DNA of 27,039 bases from Sedimentisphaerales bacterium (GTDB lineage Bacteria > Planctomycetota > Phycisphaerae > Sedimentisphaerales > SG8-4), in assembly GCA_016932895.1 (NCBI GenBank), contig JAFGCA010000475.1:1-27039 (forward strand), given 5' to 3'. The notes beneath the pieces were generated by a model. That model was not told where the DNA came from. It saw nothing but the letters and a program-made list of their open reading frames with translations, and ran no database searches. Within the stretch, counting starts at the first letter, position 1, and each line of letters begins with the position of its first letter. Below are positions 1 through 7,684 of the stretch, piece after piece. Made by a program: the position numbers and the translations under genes.

Positions 1-5
1 AAAAT

Positions 6-29
6 GGGTGGGGGGGGTGGGGGTGGGGG
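6..29 (+). other. G-quadruplex-prone G tract
   Basis: Four G runs of 3, 8, 5 and 5 bases are separated by single T residues. This fits the classic pattern for a very stable parallel G-quadruplex with one-base loops. It lies 47 bases before the YifB start codon, so it would fall in the promoter or leader on the non-template strand. The pattern is seen directly; any regulatory effect is inference. Confidence 0.55.
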
Positions 30-76
30 TTTAGAATCTTTGCGGGGGACACCGACGAGAAGGAAAAGGGAAACGT

Positions 77-1606
77 ATGCTGGCGAGGTTGCACAGCGTC
101 ACGTTGGAAGGGATCGAGGGCGTGATCTGCGAGGTGGAGGTGGACGTCGCGCGGGGCGGTTTCGAGAAGTCGATCATCGTGGGCCTGCCGGACGCGGCGG
201 TGAAGGAGAGCACCGAGCGGGTGCGAAGCGCGATTGTCAATTGCGGCTACCGCTACCCGAAGACGCAATCGCTGATCAACCTGGCTCCGGCGGACGTGAA
301 GAAGGCGGGTCCGGCGTTCGATCTGCCGATCGCGCTGGGCATCCTGGCCGGCGAGGGGGCGCTGGCCGGGCCGGCGATCAAGGAATACGTCGTCGTCGGC
401 GAGCTGGCGTTGGACGGTCGGGTCCGCCCGGTCAACGGCGTTCTGAGCATGGCCATGACCGCGGCGGCCAACGGGTTTACCCGTATGATCGTCCCGCTGG
501 AAAACGCCCGCGAGGCGGCCGTGGTGCAGGACATCGAGGTCTTCGGCGTCGGGTCGCTGGCCCAGGCGGTGGGCTTTTTGGCCGATCAGCTTCTGCTGGA
601 GCCGACGGTGACCGACATCGAGGAGCTGTTCGGCATCTCGTCCCGATACGGTGTGGATTTCGCGGACGTCAAGGGCCAGGAGAGCGTCAAGCGGGCCCTG
701 ACGGTGGCCGCGGCCGGGGCGCACAATATTATGATGATCGGGCCGCCCGGCGCGGGAAAGACCATGCTGGCCCAGAGACTGGCGACGATTCTGCCGCCGC
801 TGAGCCTGGAGGAATCGCTGGAGACCACGCGGATCTACTCAGCGGTGGGGCTGCTGAAGAAGGATCAGGCGTTGCTGGCGACGCGTCCGGTGCGGGCGCC
901 GCACCATTCGGCCAGCGGTCCGGCATTGATCGGCGGCGGCTCGTCGCCCCGGCCCGGGGAGCTGTCGCTGGCCCACTACGGCATCCTCTTCCTCGACGAG
1001 TTCGTCGAGTTTCCCCGGCACGTGCTGGAGATGATCCGCCAGCCGCTCGAGGACGGTTTCGTCATCGTCTCCCGGGCCAAGACGACCGTGCAGTTCCCGG
1101 CCCAGTTCATGTTGGTCGCGGCGATGAATCCGTGCCCCTGCGGGTACTTCGGCAGCCACGTAAGGTCCTGTAAATGCACGCCGGGGCAAATCGCCCGCTA
1201 TCTGGCCAAAGTCTCCGGTCCGCTGGTGGACCGGATCGACATTCACATCGACGTGCCCGCGGTGGCCTTTCGCAAGCTCCGCTCCCAGGCCCGCCAGATC
1301 GACTCGACGACGCTGCGGGCCAGCGTCTCGGAGGCCCGCCAGGTCCAGGCCCGGCGTTTCGGCGACGGCGGCCTCATGACCAACGCCTACATGAGCCACC
1401 GGCAACTCGAGCAGCACTGCAAGCTCGACGCCGCCGGCGAGCTGATGCTCAAGGCGGCCATGGTCGATTTGGGGCTCAGCGCCCGGGCCCACGGCAAGAT
1501 CTGCAAGGTCGCGCGAACGATAGCGGACCTTGACGGCGCCGGCGACATTCGCAGCGAGCATATCGCCGAGGCCCTCGGCTACCGAAAGCTCGACAGGAAG
1601 CTGTAA
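77..1606 (+). CDS. YifB/ComM-family Mg-chelatase-like AAA+ ATPase
   Basis: This 509-residue protein has the full length and layout of the YifB/ComM family. An N-terminal ChlI-like/Lon-like fold (about 1-190) is followed by an Mg-chelatase-type AAA+ module (about 200-400) and the family C-terminal domain (about 410-505). Walker A is GPPGAGKT at residues 222-229 and Walker B is ILFLDE at 303-308. A cysteine-rich MNPCPCG segment begins at residue 350, as is usual in the family. In naturally transformable bacteria ComM is a hexameric helicase that drives branch migration during integration of incoming DNA. In other lineages the role is unclear, and nothing here shows competence genes. The ATG at 77 follows a purine-rich AAGGAAAAGGGAA stretch. 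The family call is firm; the cellular role is inferred. Confidence 0.95.
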   Translation: MLARLHSVTLEGIEGVICEVEVDVARGGFEKSIIVGLPDAAVKESTERVRSAIVNCGYRYPKTQSLINLAPADVKKAGPAFDLPIALGILAGEGALAGPAIKEYVVVGELALDGRVRPVNGVLSMAMTAAANGFTRMIVPLENAREAAVVQDIEVFGVGSLAQAVGFLADQLLLEPTVTDIEELFGISSRYGVDFADVKGQESVKRALTVAAAGAHNIMMIGPPGAGKTMLAQRLATILPPLSLEESLETTRIYSAVGLLKKDQALLATRPVRAPHHSASGPALIGGGSSPRPGELSLAHYGILFLDEFVEFPRHVLEMIRQPLEDGFVIVSRAKTTVQFPAQFMLVAAMNPCPCGYFGSHVRSCKCTPGQIARYLAKVSGPLVDRIDIHIDVPAVAFRKLRSQARQIDSTTLRASVSEARQVQARRFGDGGLMTNAYMSHRQLEQHCKLDAAGELMLKAAMVDLGLSARAHGKICKVARTIADLDGAGDIRSEHIAEALGYRKLDRKL

Positions 1607-1715
1607 AAACCCTTCGCTACAGCCCAAACGCCCCACTTTTCTGCATGCAGGGCAGCGGCGATGCCCCCATTCTCTGGATCCGAGTGCAGAGCCCACAGAA
1701 ATGGTGTCTTTTTGG

Positions 1716-1744
1716 TTAATTCGCCCCGGCCCCGCGCCGATAAT
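1716..1744 (+). promoter_or_regulatory. candidate promoter of the STAS gene
   Basis: TTAATT (1716-1721) and GATAAT (1739-1744) are separated by 17 bases, 51 bases before the STAS start codon. The -10 box is good and the -35 box is weak. It lies in the 188-base gap after YifB, so the STAS gene probably has its own promoter. Confidence 0.3.
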
Positions 1745-1794
1745 AGGGGTGAAACCCGTAAGACGCAACATCAAGACACTGAAGGAGACCTAAC

Positions 1795-2130
1795 ATGGGG
1801 ATTCAGAACTGGTCCGAGGATATTATTCTTGTGGACCTGCCACCCGAACCGGAGATGGGCGATGAGTTGAAAACCGTTACCGAGCTCGTCCGCGACCGCG
1901 GCGATTGCGAAGTTGTCGTTGATTTCTCGAAAATCGACATTGTTACTTCCTCCAGCCTTTCCAAGCTGCTGAAGCTGCGGAAACTGCTGGGCGACTGCGG
2001 CCACCGGCTGGTATTTTGCAGTGTCGCTCCGGCAACCAAGGGCATTTTTACGGTTACAGGTCTTGACGGCGTCTTCGAAATCGTGGACGATAAGTTCGTG
2101 GCTCTGGCCAGCTTGCAGATGGTGGGGTAG
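1795..2130 (+). CDS. STAS-domain protein (anti-sigma factor antagonist-like)
   Basis: This 111-residue protein is a single STAS domain with no membrane segment. The segment VVDFSKIDIVTSSSLSKLLK (residues 41-60) matches the beta-strand/loop/helix where SpoIIAA-type antagonists carry the phosphorylated serine. Here there is a run of three serines (52-54), so which one would be phosphorylated is not obvious. Such proteins usually bind an anti-sigma kinase in a partner-switching module, but no RsbW-like kinase or PP2C phosphatase lies nearby. A strong ribosome-binding site (AAGGAG) sits before the ATG. The domain call is solid; the partner and regulon are unknown. A second, unrelated STAS-like protein is encoded at 18810-19190. 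Confidence 0.85.
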   Translation: MGIQNWSEDIILVDLPPEPEMGDELKTVTELVRDRGDCEVVVDFSKIDIVTSSSLSKLLKLRKLLGDCGHRLVFCSVAPATKGIFTVTGLDGVFEIVDDKFVALASLQMVG

Positions 2131-2335
2131 CCGGTCGCCGAGTGGCGTCTCTGCCGTCAGCAGAGCGCCGGGCGTCCGGGATATGCAGAGCTGGCGGAAT
2201 CCGCAGAATTCGAATGTATAGGTGCCCGTAGAGCGGGTCACGAGGGTCGCTCGGGCGAGCGATACTCGTCATCTGCTCGCGGGATGTACATAATAGATCC
2301 GCTCGGATCGCCGTATCGCTCTGGTATACAAGGAA

Positions 2336-3058
2336 ATGGATCAAGACAGTCTGCACCAGATCGAGCAGATTCTGGATCACGCGTTCGCCGACGGCGCTCT
2401 TCTGACAAGGGCGTTCACGCACTCCTCGGCCGTCGACAACCGGCTGGACAGCAATGAACGGCTGGAGTTTCTGGGCGACGCGGTCCTCTCCGTGGTGATT
2501 TGCCAGGCTCTGTTCGAGAAGTTCCGGGACTACCCCGAGGGCGAGCTGACCAAGATGAAGAGCATGCTCGTCTCGCGGGGGATGTGCGCCCGGGTGGCCC
2601 GTCGCATGGAGTTGCCTCAGTTTCTGGTCGTTGGCAAGGGGATGGTCTCGAACAAGGCCCTGCCGGCCTCTCTGGCGGCCGGGCTGCTGGAAGCGGTGAT
2701 CGCCGCGATCTATCTCGACGGCGGCTTCGAGGCCGCCGGCGATTTCATTCTGCGCACGTTCTCGTCGCTGGTCGAGCAGGTGGACGCCGAAGAGGCGCAC
2801 GGCAACTACAAATCACTGCTCCAGCAGTACGCCCAGGAGCAGTTCAACGTCGCGCCCGTGTACGTTCTGCTGGACGAGAAGGGCCCCGATCACAACAAGT
2901 GCTTCGAATCGGCGGTGGTGATCGACCAGCAGCATTTCACCAGTGCCTGGGGGGCCAACAAGAAAGACGCCGAGCAGAAGGCGGCGTACAACGCCCTGGT
3001 GGAACTGGGTGTTCTGCAGAAGGCCGTTCCGGCCGGTGACGCCTATAAGGCGGGCTAA
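2336..3058 (+). CDS. rnc: ribonuclease III
   Basis: Ribonuclease III cleaves double-stranded RNA in rRNA precursor processing and mRNA turnover. The 240-residue length is typical. The nuclease domain (about 1-150) carries the signature ERLEFLGD at residues 41-48. The double-stranded RNA-binding domain (about 160-229) shows the conserved GPDHNKCF and KKDAEQKAA patches. The second metal-site motif reads GLLEAV at 116-121. Aligned with E. coli, the glutamate corresponding to E117 is present (E119), but the position of catalytic Asp114 is Gly116. The start fits the family N-terminus; AAGGA lies only 2 bases before the ATG, unusually close. The stop codon overlaps the stop of the convergent gene at 3055-3327. 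The identity is firm; full catalytic competence is uncertain. Confidence 0.95.
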   Translation: MDQDSLHQIEQILDHAFADGALLTRAFTHSSAVDNRLDSNERLEFLGDAVLSVVICQALFEKFRDYPEGELTKMKSMLVSRGMCARVARRMELPQFLVVGKGMVSNKALPASLAAGLLEAVIAAIYLDGGFEAAGDFILRTFSSLVEQVDAEEAHGNYKSLLQQYAQEQFNVAPVYVLLDEKGPDHNKCFESAVVIDQQHFTSAWGANKKDAEQKAAYNALVELGVLQKAVPAGDAYKAG

Positions 3059-3327
3059 CCGAAGATCTTGGGCCACTGTTCGGCGACGACCCACGCCCCG
3101 ACGTACAGGATCAGGGCCGCCACGAGGATAAAGACCATGATCGAGCCGAACAGAACGGCACACTCCTTTGCAAAGGCCCGCGGCCGAATCGTGCTGACCT
3201 TCGTTGCTTTGTAGACGATGGCGATGGAGGCCACCAGGGGCAGCAGCCACAGCATCGACGCCGGGTTCGTGTCGATGGGTATCGGCTGGCTGAAGCTCGC
3301 CACGACGGTTCCGATCAACGCTGTCAT
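3055..3327 (-). CDS. small two-helix membrane protein, unknown function
   Basis: I do not recognise this 90-residue protein. It has two hydrophobic stretches, about residues 25-42 and 57-81, separated by a basic, polar loop, so it is probably an integral inner-membrane protein. It starts 1 base after the stop of the upstream gene (3329-3730), with GGAG about 8 bases before the ATG, so it is almost certainly the last gene of the three-gene minus-strand cluster. Its TAG stop shares two bases with the TAA of rnc on the other strand, leaving no room for a separate terminator between them. Confidence 0.75.
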   Translation of the reverse strand: MTALIGTVVASFSQPIPIDTNPASMLWLLPLVASIAIVYKATKVSTIRPRAFAKECAVLFGSIMVFILVAALILYVGAWVVAEQWPKIFG

Positions 3328-3328
3328 C

Positions 3329-3730
3329 TCAGTGCTCCGTCCCTTCCACGCCCTGCAGGTGTGCGAGATAGATTGCGTTTACGATGCACAAGAGATTCAG
3401 CAGACCCGCGATACTCGTATAGATCTGGCCGATCTCATTGGGTCTGGCGTAGACGGGATAGTCTCCGCCGGTGCTGATCCGTCCCAGCAGGAGCACCGCC
3501 GGTGAGTTCATGACCTGGGCGGCGTACCAGGGCTTGGCGCCGACCGGATCGATCACCCCGATCGATCCCACGTACAGCCCGAGCAGGAACGTCAGAAGGA
3601 TCGTCACGCAAATCACCCCGGCGCGTCTTCGTTCGTTCAGCGCGAAGTGCCCCGCCCCCGGCACGAGCCAGGCGAGCAGTCCCACGATGATGAGGAACAA
3701 CGCGTGGTTGTCCTTCCATGATGGATTCAT
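3329..3730 (-). CDS. DUF6677-like membrane protein
   Basis: This 133-residue protein has hydrophobic segments at about residues 8-29, 37-58 and 104-124. The first carries a GLLAWLVPGAGHF pattern followed by a charged ERRRAG turn. The pattern resembles the DUF6677 family as I recall it from planctomycete genomes, whose function is not known. The ATG overlaps the TGA of the upstream SurA/PpiD-like gene by four bases (ATGA, 3727-3730), so the two are translationally coupled. The linkage to an envelope folding protein suggests an envelope role, but this is inference. The assignment to the family is from memory of its sequence pattern and is moderate. Confidence 0.8.
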   Translation of the reverse strand: MNPSWKDNHALFLIIVGLLAWLVPGAGHFALNERRRAGVICVTILLTFLLGLYVGSIGVIDPVGAKPWYAAQVMNSPAVLLLGRISTGGDYPVYARPNEIGQIYTSIAGLLNLLCIVNAIYLAHLQGVEGTEH

Positions 3731-5952
3731 GACGTGGTTTCCTCTGCGTCCGGTTGCGTTTCGTCTTCGGTCGATTCCTTCGTTTCCCGGACCGGTTTGA
3801 ACTTCGTGCGTTTGAGGATGTTGGCGGGATTGAAGTGGACCGCCGCCAGCGACTGTGCTTGCCGGTACTCCTCCTGACGCAGCAGCATCCCTTTCATTGC
3901 CTGATACTGCTGCTGGTTGATACGCCGGACCGAAACGTCCTTGAGGCAGTAGAAACTCTGACTGGGCTTGAACTCGAGGATATCAGGCATCTTCGACGCC
4001 GCTTCGGCCTCCGGCGGCACCAGCGCGTACAAGCGGTTGATGAACTGCCTCTCCATCTTCGCTTCGCTGAGGACCCTCTCCGAGAGCGGGTTGTTGGCGG
4101 TTTGGGCCGCGATCACCTCCAACTGCGCGCTGGAGATCCTCTGCAGGCCGGTCAGTTGCTGCAGCTCGAAGACGTTCGGGTCGTTGGGGTCGGCCTTGGC
4201 CTGTTCGCCGTAGCGCTCGTTGAACGCGGCGACGGTGGGGTCCCATCCGTCCTTCGATGCGGCGTCGAGGAACTCCTGGGCCCGGCTTCTCGTCGTGTCC
4301 CAGGCCGCCAGCTTTCGGGCGTCTTCCAGCACCTTTTCCCTGACCGAGAACGTGGCGTCCTGCTGCTCCGTGGCATCGCCGAGACCGAGAGTCTTCGTGC
4401 TGAACGTTACATCCAGGCTCTCCGGCACGCCGGCCTTCTTGACCTGGGTGATTCGCACGATGGCCATCACCAGATCGGTCAGGTCGCCGCCCCTGGTTGC
4501 CATGGGGTTTTGCGCCGGGCCGATGGTCCGATACAAGTCGGGACTCTGGGCAAACATGAGCGTGCCGGCGTCTTCGCCGAGGGCCTTGGTCGAGAAAATA
4601 ATCTGACTCAAGCGTGCGGGGCCGGGGCCGTAGCCGGGTGCGTAGAGGCCGCGCAGGACGTCGTCACGTTGCACGTCCGTGGCGCTGAGGAACCCCGTTC
4701 GTCCGCTGTAAAGGGCGATCCCGTATTTGTCTCCCAGGTCCGAGGCAATCTGCTGGTAATCTCCGGCTTGTGCCTTGAGCTGCTCGGCCGTCGGTTCCTG
4801 GCCTTCCTCGACGGCGGTCCCGAGCTGCTCATCGGCGAGGTTCTTCGCGTCCTGGAGGATTTGCTCGGCCTTGGTGTTGATTCGCTGCCGTTTCAGGTCG
4901 TCCACGATGCTCTCATAGACGTCCACGTACGGCTTGACCTGATCCTCCATGATGTTCGGGTCGCAGGGATCGACCTGAACCTGCTCGGTGTACAGGTCGC
5001 GGTTGTCCCGGTAGTATTGCTCCGCGTCCTCATCGGTGGGCGGTTTCACGATCGAGGCGACGTCGCCGAGCTGGATCGCGACGTACTCGAGCTGGACGCG
5101 CGCCGGCAGTTTGTAGCCGAAGGCGAAGGGGTTCGATTCGCTTATCTCGCCGGCGAAAGAGGCCTTGTACTTGTCAAAATGGGCCTGCAGCTCGTCGTCG
5201 CCGGGCGTCTGGTCCTTGTCGGCGAACCACTGGGATTCGAACTGCACGAACTCCGCGTCGAGGGTCTCATTGCTCAGGCTGGCCAGGTGCCTGACCTGCG
5301 CGTGGGTAACACTCTCGCTGGAACATACGGTCTGGGCGTATTGCAGGACCGCCAGCAGCTCGCCAAAGGTGTTCAGGACGTCTTCCTCGGTGACGCGATA
5401 GCGCCCGACGACGTAGCGCATGAGCGCCGGATAGGTCTGACCCTCGGAGAGCCGGGGAATGACCTGCCGGAGCAGGCCGGCCACTTCTTCGGCACCGATC
5501 CGGATACCCGCCGAAAGGGCCTCGTCCCGCAGCAAAATCCAGTAGAACGCCGGAACCATCGTCCGCTGCTCGTACAGGTCGCTGAGCTGTTGCTGGCTGA
5601 CGCGGTACTGATTTCGCTGGATCGTCTGCATCACGTAGTTCAGCAGGGCCGGTGTGCTGCGGCTCTGCGAAAACAGCAGCTCGCTGAGGAAGACGCCTCG
5701 CAGGTCCTGCGATTGCAGCACGCGGTCGGCGCCGAGGACCTGGAGCATTTCCAACTCCTGGCGGGCCGTGGCGACGTCGAGCGGTGTGATCTTCTGCTTT
5801 TTGCCGTGGTAGGCGATCGTGTCGCGTGCGCCGCCGCTGCCGCGCAGCATGCCCGTCAGGGCCGAACCCCCCACAAAACCGACCATCAGCACGATGACCA
5901 CCACCGCCATTATCTTCGTGTTGTTCTTACGAAACCATTTTACCAAGTGCAT
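3727..5952 (-). CDS. membrane-anchored SurA/PpiD-like protein
   Basis: This 741-residue protein begins with a basic stretch (VKWFRKNNTK) and one membrane helix at about residues 14-34. A long periplasmic region follows, with SurA-N/PpiD-type helical segments at about 80-300. The layout matches PpiD, an inner-membrane-anchored periplasmic folding factor. I do not see a recognisable parvulin catalytic core; the region around 420-540 may be a degenerate remnant. A chaperone role without isomerase activity is therefore more likely than prolyl isomerisation. The acidic C-terminal tail is probably disordered. It is the first gene of the three-gene cluster and overlaps the next by four bases. It is divergent from hemL, with a dispersed repeat in between. 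Confidence 0.8.
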   Translation of the reverse strand: MHLVKWFRKNNTKIMAVVVIVLMVGFVGGSALTGMLRGSGGARDTIAYHGKKQKITPLDVATARQELEMLQVLGADRVLQSQDLRGVFLSELLFSQSRSTPALLNYVMQTIQRNQYRVSQQQLSDLYEQRTMVPAFYWILLRDEALSAGIRIGAEEVAGLLRQVIPRLSEGQTYPALMRYVVGRYRVTEEDVLNTFGELLAVLQYAQTVCSSESVTHAQVRHLASLSNETLDAEFVQFESQWFADKDQTPGDDELQAHFDKYKASFAGEISESNPFAFGYKLPARVQLEYVAIQLGDVASIVKPPTDEDAEQYYRDNRDLYTEQVQVDPCDPNIMEDQVKPYVDVYESIVDDLKRQRINTKAEQILQDAKNLADEQLGTAVEEGQEPTAEQLKAQAGDYQQIASDLGDKYGIALYSGRTGFLSATDVQRDDVLRGLYAPGYGPGPARLSQIIFSTKALGEDAGTLMFAQSPDLYRTIGPAQNPMATRGGDLTDLVMAIVRITQVKKAGVPESLDVTFSTKTLGLGDATEQQDATFSVREKVLEDARKLAAWDTTRSRAQEFLDAASKDGWDPTVAAFNERYGEQAKADPNDPNVFELQQLTGLQRISSAQLEVIAAQTANNPLSERVLSEAKMERQFINRLYALVPPEAEAASKMPDILEFKPSQSFYCLKDVSVRRINQQQYQAMKGMLLRQEEYRQAQSLAAVHFNPANILKRTKFKPVRETKESTEDETQPDAEETTS

Positions 5953-6086
5953 GCGTCGCTCCGGGTATTCTCAAGGTCCGCCCACGCAGGCGGGAACGGT
6001 TCTTATCTTTTTGGGTGTAAAAGGCTTAAAGATACTGCAAGGGTTCGGCCTTTTCAAGAAAAATAGTTGCCAGAGCCCCCTGCGGG

Positions 6087-6180
6087 CAAATCAAAATGCA
6101 AATAGAAAAAAGCAAAATTGAGGAAGTCATGCCTGCGGGGCGGGCATTCCACTATTTTGACCTTTGGTTTTTGATTTTGT
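6087..6180. repeat. dispersed imperfect inverted repeat upstream of hemL
   Basis: An A-rich arm (about 6087-6119) and a T-rich arm (about 6152-6180) flank a GC-rich centre containing GCCTGCGGGG. The arms are roughly complementary. The same layout, with the shared GCCTGCGG centre and a similar TTTTGAC...TTTTGATTT right arm, occurs inside hemL at 7184-7285. This suggests two diverged members of one family. No open frame or transposase is associated. Confidence 0.5.
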
Positions 6181-6199
6181 CCGTCCGGGGGCGTATCAT
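6171..6199 (+). promoter_or_regulatory. candidate hemL promoter
   Basis: TTGATT (6171-6176) and TATCAT (6194-6199) are separated by 17 bases. The -35 box lies in the T-rich arm of the dispersed repeat. Transcription would start near 6206, about 6 bases before the hemL ATG at 6212, giving an almost leaderless message. This agrees with the lack of any Shine-Dalgarno sequence there. Confidence 0.4.
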
Positions 6200-6211
6200 G
6201 GCAGCTTCGCT

Positions 6212-7618
6212 ATGGCAACAGAGAACAGATATTCACAGTCGCAGCGTGCCTTTGCCCAGGCGTGCCGGACCATGCCGGGCGGGGTCAATTCGCCGGTGCG
6301 CGCCTTCGGGGGCGTGGACGTGGCGCCTCTTTTCATCGCTTCGGCCCGCGGCTCGAAGGTGGTCGATATCGACGGCAACGAGTACATCGACTACGTCGGC
6401 TCCTGGGGCCCGATGATCCTGGGCCACGCCCATCCGGCGGTGATCGAGGCCGTTCACGCGGCCGTGGACAAGGGGACCTCCTTCGGGGCCCCGACGCTGG
6501 CCGAGACGGAGCTGGCCTTACGGATCGTGGGGGCCTTCGCCTCGATCGAGAAGCTGCGGCTGATCAGCAGCGGCACCGAGGCGGTCATGACGGCGATTCG
6601 GCTGGCCCGCGCCCATACGGGGCGCGACGTGCTGGTCAAGATGGCCGGCGGCTACCACGGGCACAGCGATTCGCTGCTGGTGCAGGCCGGCTCGGGCCTG
6701 GCCGAGCGTGGCACCGCTTCCAGCCCCGGAGTGCCCGAGGCGCTGGCCGATCTGACGGTGGTGGTTCCCTATAACGACATCAAGGCCGTCCGGCGGGCCT
6801 TCGACAAGCATGCCGGCCGGATCGCCGCGGTACTCGTCGAGCCCGTGGCGGCCAATATGGGCGTCGTTGTGCCCGAGCCGGGCTATCTGGAGGGCCTGCG
6901 AAGCCTCTGCGACGAGCACGGGTCCGTGCTGATCTTCGACGAGGTCATCACCGGCTTTCGCGTCGCGCCGGGCGGAGCCCAGCAGCGCTACGGGATCAAC
7001 GCCGATCTGACCTGCCTGGGCAAGATCGCCGGCGGGGGCCTGCCTCTGGCCGTTTGTGGCGGTCGGGCCGATATCATGGACCTGCTCGCCCCCAGCGGTC
7101 ACGTCTACCAGGCCGGCACCCTCAGCGGCAATCCCATCGCCACCGCCGCCGCCAACGCCACGCTCGAGATCCTCTGCGAAGAAATCAAGAATCAAGAATC
7201 AAGAATCAAGCCTGCGGAATCGCCACGTCGCGGTGATGACTCCCCTACTTTTGACATTTCCTCTTTGCCTTTTGATTTCCCCGGGGGGGTATACGCAGCG
7301 CTCGAATCGACCGCCGCGGCGCTGGAGGCCGGGCTGGCGCAGGCCGCCGCCAAGGCCGGCGTGCCCGTTACCATCAACCGCGTCGGCTCGATCATGAGCT
7401 GCTTCTTCACCGGCAAAGCGGTGAGATGTTTCGACGACGTCCGCGCCGCCGACATCGCTGCTTTCAAGAGGTTTTTCGCCGCGATGCTCGAACGAGGCAT
7501 CTACTTGGCCCCCAGCGCCTACGAGGCGATGTTCGTGTCGTTGGCTCACACCGCTGACGACATCGACCGAACGATCGCGGCCGCAACCGAAAGTCTCAAA
7601 GCCGTCGCCGGCGCGTAG
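6212..7618 (+). CDS. hemL: glutamate-1-semialdehyde 2,1-aminomutase
   Basis: HemL is a PLP enzyme that converts glutamate-1-semialdehyde to 5-aminolevulinate in the C5 route of tetrapyrrole synthesis. The family sequence runs end to end: RAFAQACRTMPGGVNSPVRA near the N-terminus, SSGTEAVMTAIRLAR in the cofactor region, FDEVITGFR, and GKIAGGGLP with the PLP-binding lysine at residue 271. The protein has 468 residues against a usual 425-435. The excess is a 34-residue insertion at 325-358 (bases 7184-7285), low in family similarity and clearly repeat-derived. The normal sequence continues on both sides (ATLEILCEE, then GVYAALES). The ATG at 6212 was chosen because the family N-terminus begins there; the frame is open further upstream to 6164, but only through the repeat. 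Confidence 0.95.
   Translation: MATENRYSQSQRAFAQACRTMPGGVNSPVRAFGGVDVAPLFIASARGSKVVDIDGNEYIDYVGSWGPMILGHAHPAVIEAVHAAVDKGTSFGAPTLAETELALRIVGAFASIEKLRLISSGTEAVMTAIRLARAHTGRDVLVKMAGGYHGHSDSLLVQAGSGLAERGTASSPGVPEALADLTVVVPYNDIKAVRRAFDKHAGRIAAVLVEPVAANMGVVVPEPGYLEGLRSLCDEHGSVLIFDEVITGFRVAPGGAQQRYGINADLTCLGKIAGGGLPLAVCGGRADIMDLLAPSGHVYQAGTLSGNPIATAAANATLEILCEEIKNQESRIKPAESPRRGDDSPTFDISSLPFDFPGGVYAALESTAAALEAGLAQAAAKAGVPVTINRVGSIMSCFFTGKAVRCFDDVRAADIAAFKRFFAAMLERGIYLAPSAYEAMFVSLAHTADDIDRTIAAATESLKAVAGA
7184..7285 (+). repeat. repeat element inserted in frame within hemL
   Basis: The 102-base segment begins with a tandem AATCAAG repeat, has a GC-rich centre with GCCTGCGG, and ends in a T-rich arm TTTTGACATTT...TTTTGATTTCC. 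It resembles the intergenic repeat at 6087-6180. Being a multiple of three and free of stops, it adds 34 codons without breaking hemL. The element limits are set from the protein alignment with the family and may be off by a codon or two. Confidence 0.65.
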
Positions 7619-7684
7619 GCGGGGGGGGGCGCTTCGCGTGCAGGGCGATGAGCCCGTTCGTAGCGTTCGTTCTCGGAGGATGTA

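Noticed and set aside
3754..6066. A 770-codon plus-strand open frame opposite the SurA/PpiD-like gene
   Set aside because: Same cause: antisense shadow of a real gene, arginine/valine/leucine-rich, with no domain features.
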